A stretch of DNA of 64,000 nucleotides, taken from NCBI GenBank assembly GCA_023957155.1, contig JAMLHK010000003.1, positions 124,001 through 188,000 on the forward strand, read 5' to 3'. Source of the stretch: Chitinophagaceae bacterium. GTDB taxonomy: Bacteria; Bacteroidota; Bacteroidia; Chitinophagales; Chitinophagaceae. Every line of letters starts with the position of its first letter. Positions within the stretch are counted from its first letter, which is position 1. The translations under genes and the position numbers were made by a program. This document shows positions 46,701 through 55,274 of this stretch, piece after piece. Under the pieces are notes generated by a model. That model ran no database searches and was not told where the DNA came from. It worked only from the letters and a program-made list of their open reading frames with translations.

Positions 46701-48560
46701 GTTGTAAAAGATCTAAGCTACATAATAATTTGAAAGCAATTCACAACAAAACAATCAAGTCAGAAAACAAAAAGAAGTTGTAAAAGATCTAAGCTACATA
46801 ATAATTTGAAAGCAATTCACAACACTTTCTTAATAAATATGGCGGATGGGAGAGTTGTAAAAGATCTAAGCTACATAATAATTTGAAAGCAATTCACAAC
46901 CATTAGCTAATCCAGTAACCGGAGAGGCTTGTTGTAAAAGATCTAAGCTACATAATAATTTGAAAGCAATTCACAACTATGCAGATGCAGGTCAGACAAG
47001 CATTACAGTTGTAAAAGATCTAAGCTACATAATAATTTGAAAGCAATTCACAACTAGGGGGTTAAGTGAAACGCTTTTAGCCAGTTGTAAAAGATCTAAG
47101 CTACATAATAATTTGAAAGCAATTCACAACATAAGTGTTTATTGTTGTTGAAGCTATAGCGTTGTAAAAGATCTAAGCTACATAATAATTTGAAAGCAAT
47201 TCACAACAGGAGTATCAGGTATCGGATTTAGGTTTAAGTTGTAAAAGATCTAAGCTACATAATAATTTGAAAGCAATTCACAACAAAAGAATGATAGGCG
47301 GCAGGATTGATTAGTTGTAAAAGATCTAAGCTACATAATAATTTGAAAGCAATTCACAACGATGGTTCACGCTGATATTAGCCTACCTGCGTTGTAAAAG
47401 ATCTAAGCTACATAATAATTTGAAAGCAATTCACAACTGTAATACCTGTAGAAACGGTAACAGGAGCGTTGTAAAAGATCTAAGCTACATAATAATTTGA
47501 AAGCAATTCACAACGGCGGCATTCATTCTCTTATCAGCAGCAATGTTGTAAAAGATCTAAGCTACATAATAATTTGAAAGCAATTCACAACGAGTTGGCG
47601 CTGTAGTATTAACCCCTAACCGTTGTAAAAGATCTAAGCTACATAATAATTTGAAAGCAATTCACAACATACTAATTCTTTTTAAATACTCGGAAGTGGT
47701 TGTAAAAGATCTAAGCTACATAATAATTTGAAAGCAATTCACAACAATAATCAGATATTAAAACTACAGCAGGAGTTGTAAAAGATCTAAGCTACATAAT
47801 AATTTGAAAGCAATTCACAACATAGCAGCAATTCTTTCCTCGTAGGCTAATGTTGTAAAAGATCTAAGCTACATAATAATTTGAAAGCAATTCACAACTA
47901 ACACGCCTTACGTGGTATACACAGCAACGTTGTAAAAGATCTAAGCTACATAATAATTTGAAAGCAATTCACAACAGATTATTTTGAAGCGAGACCATTG
48001 ATATTGTTGTAAAAGATCTAAGCTACATAATAATTTGAAAGCAATTCACAACACCCGCTGAACCACCCCCTTTAATATGTCCGTTGTAAAAGATCTAAGC
48101 TACATAATAATTTGAAAGCAATTCACAACTATATGTCATCTATTACTAATGATGCCCTGGTTGTAAAAGATCTAAGCTACATAATAATTTGAAAGCAATT
48201 CACAACACTGGCAACGGCGTAGAACAAGGGGTTTGCGTTGTAAAAGATCTAAGCTACATAATAATTTGAAAGCAATTCACAACGACCAGGTTGAATTATA
48301 AACCAAAGACAAGGTTGTAAAAGATCTAAGCTACATAATAATTTGAAAGCAATTCACAACCATTAAAGAATATGCACCACCAGACCAAAAGTTGTAAAAG
48401 ATCTAAGCTACATAATAATTTGAAAGCAATTCACAACAAAGATGTTCATTGCTATTATCTATTAGAAGTTGTAAAAGATCTAAGCTACATAATAATTTGC
48501 CACGTTATCATTCGATCTTTTTATTGTCGTGGCGAACTTTGGTTGAAAGCAATTCACAAC
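43781..48560 (-). CRISPR. Type II-C CRISPR array, 61 intact repeats plus one interrupted, 61 spacers
   Basis: I counted the units by hand. The 47-base repeat (plus strand GTTGTAAAAGATCTAAGCTA ... GAAAGCAATTCACAAC) recurs 61 times with no variation that I noticed, from 43781 to 48437. An interrupted 62nd copy occupies 48468-48560. Of 61 spacers, 51 are 30 bases and ten are 29. The anti-repeat in the tracrRNA shows that crRNAs read on the minus strand (repeat GTTGTGAATTGC...). In that sense each repeat holds TTG at positions 9-11 and TAGATCTT at 33-40, a partial -33/-7 pair that would start transcription at the spacer's first base, as in other II-C arrays with promoters inside repeats. Confidence 0.98.
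48468..48560. repeat. E1: terminal CRISPR repeat split by a ~43-bp insert
   Basis: The first 32 bases of the repeat (48468-48499) and its last bases (TGAAAGCAATTCACAAC, 48544-48560) are intact. Between them lies an insert (48500-48542) starting CCACGTTATCATTCGATC and ending TATTGTCGTGGCGAACTTTG. CCACG and CGTGG form short inverted ends for most of it, and TTG is present on both sides of the insertion point. It ends the array on the right. Confidence 0.85.
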
Positions 48561-48870
48561 AGATGTAAAGTATTTGATACCCTTGGTGAAGAAAAAACGA
48601 TTCAAGGAAATATGTATATCTATCAATGGTGGGCTTATTGGGTACGAAGAACGAACGAGCCTGTATAATAGGGCAATTAAGATTCTTGCATAATAGTTTT
48701 TTCATACAAGCAGTATCCGGGGTGTATGTCTATGCGCCATTTTTTTACCCGCTAAAGCATCCGTCTCCGCCTTTGGGCTACTATTAATTTAAAATATTTC
48801 AAAAAAAGTTAGTCGAAAATTTACATAATATACAAATGTATATTATATTTGTATTGCAAAGCGATTAGAC
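48561..48870. other. Gap after the array, with open-frame fragment
   Basis: Right after E1 a frame stays open to a stop at 48668, with a protein-like composition (QWWAYWVRRTNEPV end). It has no start of its own and no recognised family, so it may be the tail of a gene destroyed next to the array. The rest is AT-rich up to the operator and promoter of the next gene. Confidence 0.35.
48825..48851 (+). promoter_or_regulatory. Palindromic operator overlapping -7 box
   Basis: ATAATATACA, AA, TGTATATTAT is a perfect 10-base inverted repeat (48825-48846). It overlaps TATATTTG at 48844-48851, an exact -7 element, about 20 bases before the ATG at 48871. The layout is typical of an autoregulated small operon. 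Confidence 0.6.
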
Positions 48871-49041
48871 ATGAACAATAAAGAAATTAAAGAACTAATA
48901 GAGGTAGTAAAGCGGGAGCTTTCTCTCTATATTAAGCTTTCTGACAAATTACAATTTCCGGAAAACGAAATTGAAAAGCAGGTAAATAAGTATCTTGAAA
49001 CGTTACACACCCTGCAGGAACTATTAAAAAATCATGACTAA
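48871..49041 (+). CDS. Small hypothetical protein, 56 residues
   Basis: Encodes a charged, wholly helical-looking 56-residue protein (EIKELIEVVKRELSLYIKLSD ... EKQVNKYLETLHTLQELL) with coiled-coil-like heptads and no membrane segment. Its stop overlaps the start of the next gene, indicating an operon. The promoter with palindromic operator upstream suggests regulated expression. No family was recognised. Confidence 0.65.
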   Translation: MNNKEIKELIEVVKRELSLYIKLSDKLQFPENEIEKQVNKYLETLHTLQELLKNHD

Positions 49042-49468
49042 CGGAGGGGTATCCCCCCTCCATAAATTACCAAATATGAAAAATAGAATAGATGATCTGA
49101 TAAAACTTGGAATGAAAAATCCGGCTGCTTTCGATAAGGCTACGGATAATCTCGCTAAGCAAGCTAAAAAAAGCAAGAAACTGAAAAGCGATCTTGAAAA
49201 AGAATTTAAGGAGAGCCTGTACAAGAAGGGCAGGCAAATCAACGAATTAGCTATTAAAGTTCAGTTGCAATCCGTATCCGACATGATCAATATGTCGTAT
49301 ATAGCAAAGAATTATTTCGGTAAATCCAGACAATGGCTAAGCCACAGGGTAAATGGTGCAACAGTTAACGGTAAGCCTGCTCAATTTACAAAGAGTCAAA
49401 TCGAAACATTAAACATTGCTCTGAAGGATATTGGAAAAAAAATTGGCTCAATTAGTGTTCATCACTAA
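49034..49468 (+). CDS. DUF5053-like protein
   Basis: A 144-residue, lysine-rich protein. The C-terminal half (VQLQSVSDMINMSYIAKNYF, GKSRQWLSHRVNG, GKPAQFTKSQIETLNIAL) matches what I recall of DUF5053, a Bacteroidota family found mostly on mobile or accessory DNA. This part looks like a helix-turn-helix for DNA binding. A second in-frame Met (49076, MKNRIDD) may be the true start, since the first 14 residues are unlike the rest. Overlap with the previous gene and a following terminator define a two-gene operon lying between the split repeats E1 and E2. Confidence 0.65.
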   Translation: MTNGGVSPLHKLPNMKNRIDDLIKLGMKNPAAFDKATDNLAKQAKKSKKLKSDLEKEFKESLYKKGRQINELAIKVQLQSVSDMINMSYIAKNYFGKSRQWLSHRVNGATVNGKPAQFTKSQIETLNIALKDIGKKIGSISVHH

Positions 49469-49479
49469 TCGTTTTGCAC

Positions 49480-49512
49480 GCCCCGCATAGAGCCAGTGCG
49501 GGGCATTTTTTA
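49480..49512 (+). terminator. Rho-independent terminator after DUF5053-like gene
   Basis: Arms GCCCCGCA / TGCGGGGC around a nine-base loop, followed by ATTTTTT. Confidence 0.88.
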
Positions 49513-49561
49513 AGTAATTTTTTGGGGATAGTTAAAAAAATTCTTTTTTTTATTTGCATTG

Positions 49562-49579
49562 TACAACATTAATGTTGTA
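49562..49579. promoter_or_regulatory. Perfect 18-bp palindrome
   Basis: TACAACATTAATGTTGTA, 20 bases before split repeat E2. It has operator-like symmetry; the target is unknown, and no gene start is close on the plus strand. Confidence 0.45.
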
Positions 49580-49598
49580 TCATTCGTAAAATGATAAA

Positions 49599-49697
49599 GT
49601 TGTAAAAGATCTAAGCTACACAATAATTTTCCTCGTTATTATATTATTCGATCTCTTTGTTGCCGCCGTGAACTTCGGTTGAAAGCTCTCAAAACAG
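49599..49697. repeat. E2: diverged solitary copy of the split CRISPR repeat
   Basis: GTTGTAAAAGATCTAAGCTA and ACA.AATAATTT match the array repeat with one change; then an insert homologous to that of E1 (TCGTTATT, ATTCGATCTCTTTGTTGCCG, GTGAACTTCGGTTGAAAGC). The final part of the repeat has decayed (TCTCAAAACAGC). It has no neighbouring spacer. Confidence 0.75.
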
Positions 49698-49729
49698 CTT
49701 TACTAACCGTTACCTTCCTGAATACCTTT

Positions 49730-50476
49730 TTATACCTGAGTAATTTTTTTGATGAACTCATCTTTTCTTCTCACTGATACTTCTATTTCCTCTCCGTTAG
49801 CTAATTGCACAAATCCTCCTTTTGCACGGTTATAGCCTTTTACGTGCGACAGGTTGATAAGATGCGAATTATGAACCCGGAAAAAATTAAAGTCAATAAG
49901 CATTTTCTCAAACTCTTTCAGGCTTTTGGCTACTGTTATCGGGTTCCCTTTGTTCACGTAAATGGTGGTATAGTTAATGTTCGATTCACAACGAATGATA
50001 TCATTGATCTCTACGATATTAAACCCGTTCATATCGGGAATGCATAATTTCCGCCGGTCTTTGCTATAAATATTTTTTAGCAGCGTTTCGATTTTTTTGT
50101 AACTGTCTGTTTCATATTTCAGGCTGAGCACTTTTGACACAGCATGGTGCAGATCTGCCACCGAAATCGGTTTTAACAAATAGTCTGTTGCACTGAATTT
50201 AAAAGCCTGTATGGCATATTTTTCATAGGCAGTTATAAAAATGATCTTCATGTTCTTATAATCTACCTGCTGAAGCAGGTCGAATCCCGTTTGGTCGCCG
50301 ATCTGCACATCCAGGAAAAGCAGATCAGGCGTACATTCCCTGATTTTTGCAATAGCAGTTTCTACCGTTTTGCAGGTACTCGTTACGCTTACATCATCAC
50401 CAAACTGTTCCTTTAACATAGCCGATAACAGCTCAATGCTTTGCTGTTCATCTTCAACTATAATGCAATTCAACAT
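49730..50476 (-). CDS. LytTR-family response regulator
   Basis: A 248-residue regulator: receiver domain at 1-120 (CIIVEDEQQS, phospho-acceptor Asp in LLFLDVQIGDQTG near 55, Thr/Lys in ITAYEKYAI and YLLKPI), then a LytTR DNA-binding domain at about 140-245 (IIRCESNINYTTIYV, FFRVHNSHLINLSHVKGY). LytTR domains bind pairs of short direct repeats. I chose the Met at 50476, next to the receiver's first strand; the upstream Met adds nine unrelated residues. It lies 10 bases after its partner kinase. Confidence 0.93.
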   Translation of the reverse strand: MLNCIIVEDEQQSIELLSAMLKEQFGDDVSVTSTCKTVETAIAKIRECTPDLLFLDVQIGDQTGFDLLQQVDYKNMKIIFITAYEKYAIQAFKFSATDYLLKPISVADLHHAVSKVLSLKYETDSYKKIETLLKNIYSKDRRKLCIPDMNGFNIVEINDIIRCESNINYTTIYVNKGNPITVAKSLKEFEKMLIDFNFFRVHNSHLINLSHVKGYNRAKGGFVQLANGEEIEVSVRRKDEFIKKITQV

Positions 50477-50486
50477 ACATAAAAAA

Positions 50487-52616
50487 TTAAAAAGTAAATT
50501 CAAGCGGCAGGTTGATCTCTACCCGGGTTCCTTCGTTTAAGGGGTACATATACAGGGAAGCTCTTGACTTTTGAGCACGGTTCAATAAATCTATCCTGGT
50601 GCGGGTTATATCGATTCCGGACGGTCTGTATTCCTTTTCCTCTTTTTCTTTTTGCTTCGCTACATCTTTCTTTATTCCAACACCATTATCTTCCACCACA
50701 CAGCAGATCATTTCCGACTGCCGGCTGATATTTATTTTTATGGTGCCGTTTCCTTTTTTAGGCGTTATCCCGTGCCAGATGCTGTTTTCAACAAAAGGTT
50801 GCAGCAGCAATGGCGGGATCATTGTGTTTTCCACATCAATCGTTTCGTCAACCTGTATCTCGTAATTGAATTTATTATCAAGCCTTGCCGCCTCTATTTG
50901 CATATACAATTCCAATGCATGCAGATCGTCTGCAAGCGATACTTTTTTGTGATCCGAATTTTCAAATACCTGCCGCATCAGCAAGGAGAACCGTACCAGA
51001 TATTCGTCTGCCAGCTTAATATTATTTTGAGCAGTATAGTGGCGGATAGAATTAAGAGAATTAAAAATAAAATGCGGATTCATTTGGGATCGAAGCGCTT
51101 TCATTTCCGTATCTGTGATCTGCGTATTCAAATTGGCTTCCTTCCGTAATACATCGGCATCCCGCTTTCTTTTATACAGCACCAGCCCCGAAACAGCAGA
51201 ACATAGTATGACCAATCCGGAAACAGCAATCGCATTGCGGATGGTTTTATACCGGTCAACTTCAGCGGCGGCAAAAGCTATTTGCTTATCTGTTTCCGCT
51301 TTATGTAATAATTCCTTTTTCTGAAATTCAAAAGCTGCCTCTTTTTTTACAATATCCAGTCTCTTTTCATCGTTCATCACGCTGTCGCTCAACTGCATAT
51401 AGGTAGTCAAAGCGTTAAAAGCCCTGACGTAATCCCTCCTTTTTTTATAGAGATCAGCTAATGTGCCCATCGCACTACTTTCCAGGTCTATCACTTTTAT
51501 CCCGCGGGCAATCTTCAATGCCTGGTGTAGGTAGTTTTCAGCTAATTCAAAGCGCTTCCTGTCACTTATTTTCTGTTCTGCCAGATCTTTCTCAGATAGG
51601 TCCAGGTATATTTCGGCTGCCTGTATCCTCGTTGAAGCCTGGTTGTGCCGGTCTTCAGTAGCATCATACCTGTTCATGGCACGCTGTATATATTGTAATG
51701 CCTTGCCGCCCTGTTTTAACCGGTGATAAGCGGAGGCTAAATTCGAAAGATCAGATGCGATACCGCGGGGGTTCTCTATTTCTTCATTGATAGCAAGAGA
51801 GCGTTGCAACAGCCGGATGGATTCTTCCGGCTGACCCTGTAAGTCGTACACTATCGCCATGTTTCCCAACGTAGCTGCGATCCCGGCAGGGTTTTGTATT
51901 TCTTCATTTTTTTCTAAAGCACGTTGATGATATTCCAGCGCTTTTTCATATTCACCGATATTTTTGTATACAAGGCCGATATTCGCTAAACTATTAGTTA
52001 CGCCAATCCCATACGTGGTTGGGTCATTACCCTTTTGTTCAAACAGCGCCAAAGCCTTAAAATAATATTCCAGCGCAGTATTAAAATCAGAAAGATATTG
52101 ATAGTCTACCCCAAGATTGATCATAGCATTAGCAATCCTGAAGGTGTCCTTTGCCGCTATAAAAAACTCCAATGATTTTGTATGATGATCAACAGCGCTC
52201 CTGTAGTCAGACCGGTTAAAAGCCAACAGTCCGAGGTTATTGTTTGCGATGGCCACACCGGTCATATTCCCGATATTACTATAAATCTCTGATGCCTTCA
52301 GGTACATTAACCGTGCAAGGCTATCCTCCCCCCTGGATGCATAACTAACCCCTTTGCGGGAATATGCAGAGGCAAGGAGCCCGGGAATATTGAACTTTGT
52401 AGCCAAAGCGATTGCCTGGTTAGCATATTCCAGCCCACTGTCCGGATCTATATTCCGATAAGCATACACAATTTCATTCAGGATCAAAATCTTCACGCTG
52501 TCTTCTCCCGGGTGAGACTGTAATGCGCGTATAAGAGAATCTAATTCCTTTTGCTGAGACCAGCAGGCATTTGTTTGCGAAAGGACAAACACTAACAACA
52601 GCAGGAAAATACGCAT
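50487..52616 (-). CDS. TPR-containing LytS-type sensor histidine kinase
   Basis: A 709-residue kinase with a signal-like N-terminus. About seven TPR units fill 40-390 (for example NNLGLLAFNRSDYRSAVDHH, ATLGNMAIVYDLQGQPEESI), so the sensor region is outside the cytoplasm. A coiled segment and one membrane helix follow (IRNAIAVSGLVILCSAVSGL, about 455-475). The His_kinase domain has the phospho-His in RSQMNPHFIFNSLNSIRHY, and the ATPase N-box is PLLLQPFVENSIWHG. It pairs with the LytTR regulator downstream. The signal is unknown. Confidence 0.92.
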   Translation of the reverse strand: MRIFLLLLVFVLSQTNACWSQQKELDSLIRALQSHPGEDSVKILILNEIVYAYRNIDPDSGLEYANQAIALATKFNIPGLLASAYSRKGVSYASRGEDSLARLMYLKASEIYSNIGNMTGVAIANNNLGLLAFNRSDYRSAVDHHTKSLEFFIAAKDTFRIANAMINLGVDYQYLSDFNTALEYYFKALALFEQKGNDPTTYGIGVTNSLANIGLVYKNIGEYEKALEYHQRALEKNEEIQNPAGIAATLGNMAIVYDLQGQPEESIRLLQRSLAINEEIENPRGIASDLSNLASAYHRLKQGGKALQYIQRAMNRYDATEDRHNQASTRIQAAEIYLDLSEKDLAEQKISDRKRFELAENYLHQALKIARGIKVIDLESSAMGTLADLYKKRRDYVRAFNALTTYMQLSDSVMNDEKRLDIVKKEAAFEFQKKELLHKAETDKQIAFAAAEVDRYKTIRNAIAVSGLVILCSAVSGLVLYKRKRDADVLRKEANLNTQITDTEMKALRSQMNPHFIFNSLNSIRHYTAQNNIKLADEYLVRFSLLMRQVFENSDHKKVSLADDLHALELYMQIEAARLDNKFNYEIQVDETIDVENTMIPPLLLQPFVENSIWHGITPKKGNGTIKINISRQSEMICCVVEDNGVGIKKDVAKQKEKEEKEYRPSGIDITRTRIDLLNRAQKSRASLYMYPLNEGTRVEINLPLEFTF

Positions 52617-53001
52617 AGCTGGAAGGGATTTAGGTTGGGGAAGTTACAAATAATCTATTCCGAATTGAATCTTTTTTATTGTTGAATAATGATTGCATTT
52701 ACCCTATATATAGCAGTCAATCTTAAAGAACGCCCACTATACATCCTAACCTACAGAGCTGTAAAAACAAACAGCCTAAACGAAAAATAAATAGAAGTAT
52801 ACGAAAAATAAATCTGTATGATATCCGCCAGCTGTTATCACTATTTTCGATATGCATATGAAAAACGGTCTGTTGTAAACAGGTGTCTCATCGAAAATTG
52901 CAAATATCCTCCATGAAAGTTCCTTCCATATCTCACGGGAAATCATCTTATCCATATTAGTAAAAGGAAGTTTTAAAAATTATTTTTTAAAGAGTACAGT
53001 T
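52617..53001. other. Divergent spacer between sensor kinase and envelope-protein cluster
   Basis: No gene seen. The notable content is the direct-repeat pair at 52780-52813, described separately. Confidence 0.6.
52780..52813 (+). promoter_or_regulatory. Direct-repeat pair, candidate LytTR binding site
   Basis: ACGAAAAATAAAT occurs at 52780-52792 and again at 52801-52813, identical over 13 bases and spaced 21 bases start to start, i.e. two helical turns. LytTR regulators bind such tandem sites. It lies between the LytTR system and the divergent envelope cluster, about 190 bases before the first gene. Confidence 0.5.
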
Positions 53002-54051
53002 ATGAAAATTCGACTCTACCTGATTCTTTTGGCCGTCCTGCAATGTGGGCTTGCAGCAGTACATGCCGGAACACCTGCGGAACGGCCGGAAACAGTAACG
53101 CTCAAAATGTCGGAGGACAGCCTGTTTATCGTAAGCGCAGGTACCACCGCAGCCACCGTCATTGATTCGAAAAACCAGTTTTACATTGTAAATGGTACGC
53201 CGGATAAAAACGGGCGTATCTTCATCCGCTTCAATGGGGGCGTACGCAGTATGACACCTGGTAACAGGATAAACTTTAACGATGAAAACAACATCAGGAA
53301 GTATTTTGTATACAAAGGTGTAGAAAACGGGAAGTTTGTGTTTTTCCTGCAAACTGAAAACTTTTCGAACGGAACCAGTACGCCGACTTCGGCCTCAGAC
53401 GCTCCAAAGACGGGTTCAACTCCTGCTTCTTCTCCCACGACCACAGTCGTACGGAACAGTCCAAATACAACAGCTACAGCCGACCCATGGCTATCACTTA
53501 AAAGCTTTACTGTATTTACAGGTACTACAAGCGCTATTACTATAGATTCAAAAAATCAGTTTTTTGTTGCTAAAGGTACCCCTGACCAGCACGGGCGTAT
53601 TACGATCCGCTTTAACGGAACTACACGCAATATGGCGCCGGGCAACAGGCTATATTATACAAATGACCTTAAAACCAGGAATTATTTTGTGTATAAAGGC
53701 ATAGAAAAAGGGAGCTTTGTGTTTTATATTCATGATTATACTGTGCCGGAACCCGAGTGGAAGGGAACTACTGCCCCCGACACCATCGGTAATCATTTAC
53801 CTCTGAAAAGTTTTGCTATCAGCCCCGGTACCACAAGCGTCACCCTTATAGACAAAATGAACCAGTTTTTTGTGAACAATGGCAACCCCGACCAATATGG
53901 GCGGATATCCGTAAGATTCAACGGGGCTGAACGAATGATGGCTCCGGGAAACAGGATGTATTATAAAGATGATGACAACAACTATTTATACTTTGTATAT
54001 AAGGGTATAGAAAAAACGCAGTTTATATTTTATACACAGCTGTATAAATAA
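53002..54051 (+). CDS. Secreted protein with three copies of a ~80-residue domain
   Basis: A 349-residue protein with a signal peptide (LILLAVLQCGLAAVHAG). Three copies of one domain lie at about 36-115, 160-245 and 265-348. Shared features are GTT.A..IDSKNQF, GTPD..GRI.IRFNG, M.PGNR..Y..D and YFVYKGIE...F.FY. Copies one and two are joined by a Ser/Thr/Pro-rich linker. No family recognised; the beta-rich pattern suggests an adhesion or carbohydrate-binding role on the cell surface, but that is a guess. First gene after the candidate LytTR site. Confidence 0.8.
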   Translation: MKIRLYLILLAVLQCGLAAVHAGTPAERPETVTLKMSEDSLFIVSAGTTAATVIDSKNQFYIVNGTPDKNGRIFIRFNGGVRSMTPGNRINFNDENNIRKYFVYKGVENGKFVFFLQTENFSNGTSTPTSASDAPKTGSTPASSPTTTVVRNSPNTTATADPWLSLKSFTVFTGTTSAITIDSKNQFFVAKGTPDQHGRITIRFNGTTRNMAPGNRLYYTNDLKTRNYFVYKGIEKGSFVFYIHDYTVPEPEWKGTTAPDTIGNHLPLKSFAISPGTTSVTLIDKMNQFFVNNGNPDQYGRISVRFNGAERMMAPGNRMYYKDDDNNYLYFVYKGIEKTQFIFYTQLYK

Positions 54052-54082
54052 TAAAAATTTAAAACCACTAAATCAAACAACA

Positions 54083-54598
54083 ATGAGAAAATTATTCCCT
54101 CCCCTGCTGGTTATTGCCATAGCAATGACCGCCTTTAACAGCAACGCTCAGGTAAAGGCCGTAAACCAAGCAAGCCAGAAAGTGGCTGAGACCAATGCTT
54201 CCATTTCCAATGCCACCAACACTGTTGCCACTACCGCAAGCACTGTAAAAACCACTGTAAGTACGCTTAAAGATCTTGTTGGCGTAAAAAACAAATCTAA
54301 AGCTGAAAAAGCTACCCCTTCTATTTTTATTGCCGGCATTAAAAGCGATAATGCCAGCCTGCTTGCCCTGCAAAAAGCGCTTGAAGGTACAGATGATGTA
54401 AAAAAAGTATCCAAAGCCTATAAAGATGGCATTGTTACCCTCACAATAGAATTGGGAAAGAAAGCCAGTCTTAGCAGTGTGTGGGACAAGGTATCCACCG
54501 CCTTTACAACAAATTTTGAACTGGCCGAAATGGACGACAACAGCATTGTGCTGGCATACACAGCCCCCGAACAACAGAAGGCACTTTCAAAGCAGTAG
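54083..54598 (+). CDS. Secreted hypothetical protein
   Basis: A 171-residue protein with a signal peptide (LLVIAIAMTAFNSNAQ). Next is an Ala/Thr/Val-rich helical segment (SNATNTVATTASTVKTTVSTLKD) and a compact alpha/beta C-terminal domain (FIAGIKSDNASLLALQKALE, VTLTIELGKKASLSSVWDKV). No family recognised. It follows the triple-repeat protein by 31 bases on the same strand and is probably in its operon. Confidence 0.7.
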   Translation: MRKLFPPLLVIAIAMTAFNSNAQVKAVNQASQKVAETNASISNATNTVATTASTVKTTVSTLKDLVGVKNKSKAEKATPSIFIAGIKSDNASLLALQKALEGTDDVKKVSKAYKDGIVTLTIELGKKASLSSVWDKVSTAFTTNFELAEMDDNSIVLAYTAPEQQKALSKQ

Positions 54599-54684
54599 CA
54601 GGTTAGAAAAATTTCCGAAAAGGGAACTTCTTTTCGGAAATAAAAATCATACGGCTGTTTTATTCAACCCAAACAATCAAAACA

Positions 54685-55200
54685 ATGAAAAAAAAATTTT
54701 GCCTGGCGGTAATTTTTGTATTCTCGGTCTCTGTTTCGAAACTTTCGGCGCAGGATGACGGGGACTATAAAAGCGGGATCGGTATACGGGTAGGAGGCGG
54801 ATATTATGATTTGATTTCCGCTTCATATAAAACTTTTATTACTTCACCGGGGGCTATAGAACTGAACCTGGGTTTCAGGTCGTACAGCATTGCCCATAGC
54901 TGGTTCAACCTGTCGGCTTCTGCTTCTTACCAACATCATTTTCCTATCGGCTCCGTTGAAGGGCTGAAATGGTTTATCGGCGGTGGCGTTACAGCATATA
55001 ACACCTTTTCAAGCTACGAGGATTTTAAAGGCTTTGGGTTGGGTATATTTCCTACGGGAGGCGTTGACTATAAATTTGGCAATATCCCACTGAATGTTAC
55101 AGCCGATTTCAGACCAACCATATCCATTATTAAGCCTTACACTTATTACAGTAGCTTTTATGCGGGTAATGCAGGGGCATCTGTACGGTATACGTTTTAA
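54685..55200 (+). CDS. Outer-membrane beta-barrel-like protein
   Basis: A 171-residue protein with a signal peptide (CLAVIFVFSVSVSKLSAQ). It shows alternating aromatic beta strands and ends with RYTF, typical of small outer-membrane barrels (about eight strands: IGIRVGGGYYDLISASY, AIELNLGFRSYSI, WFIGGGVTAYN, GIFPTGGVDYKFG, AGASVRYTF). Function unknown. Same strand and direction as the neighbouring envelope genes. Confidence 0.75.
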   Translation: MKKKFCLAVIFVFSVSVSKLSAQDDGDYKSGIGIRVGGGYYDLISASYKTFITSPGAIELNLGFRSYSIAHSWFNLSASASYQHHFPIGSVEGLKWFIGGGVTAYNTFSSYEDFKGFGLGIFPTGGVDYKFGNIPLNVTADFRPTISIIKPYTYYSSFYAGNAGASVRYTF

Positions 55201-55274
55201 ACAATACAGGGTTGATAGCGGTTACCGCATTTTAAATGTTGGTCACCATGATCATCAATTCCAAAATATATTAT

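Noticed and set aside
48500-48542. Insert in E1 as an insertion sequence
   Set aside because: Far too short, no transposase, and only a three-base possible target duplication.
48468-48560. Split repeat E1 as a second tracrRNA gene
   Set aside because: It has the repeat end that could pair with crRNA, but no nexus-like AATAAGG and no terminator follow on either strand.
48372-48668. 98-codon frame across the last repeats and beyond
   Set aside because: Its first two thirds are CRISPR repeat sequence. Only the last third could be a gene remnant, and it is noted as such.
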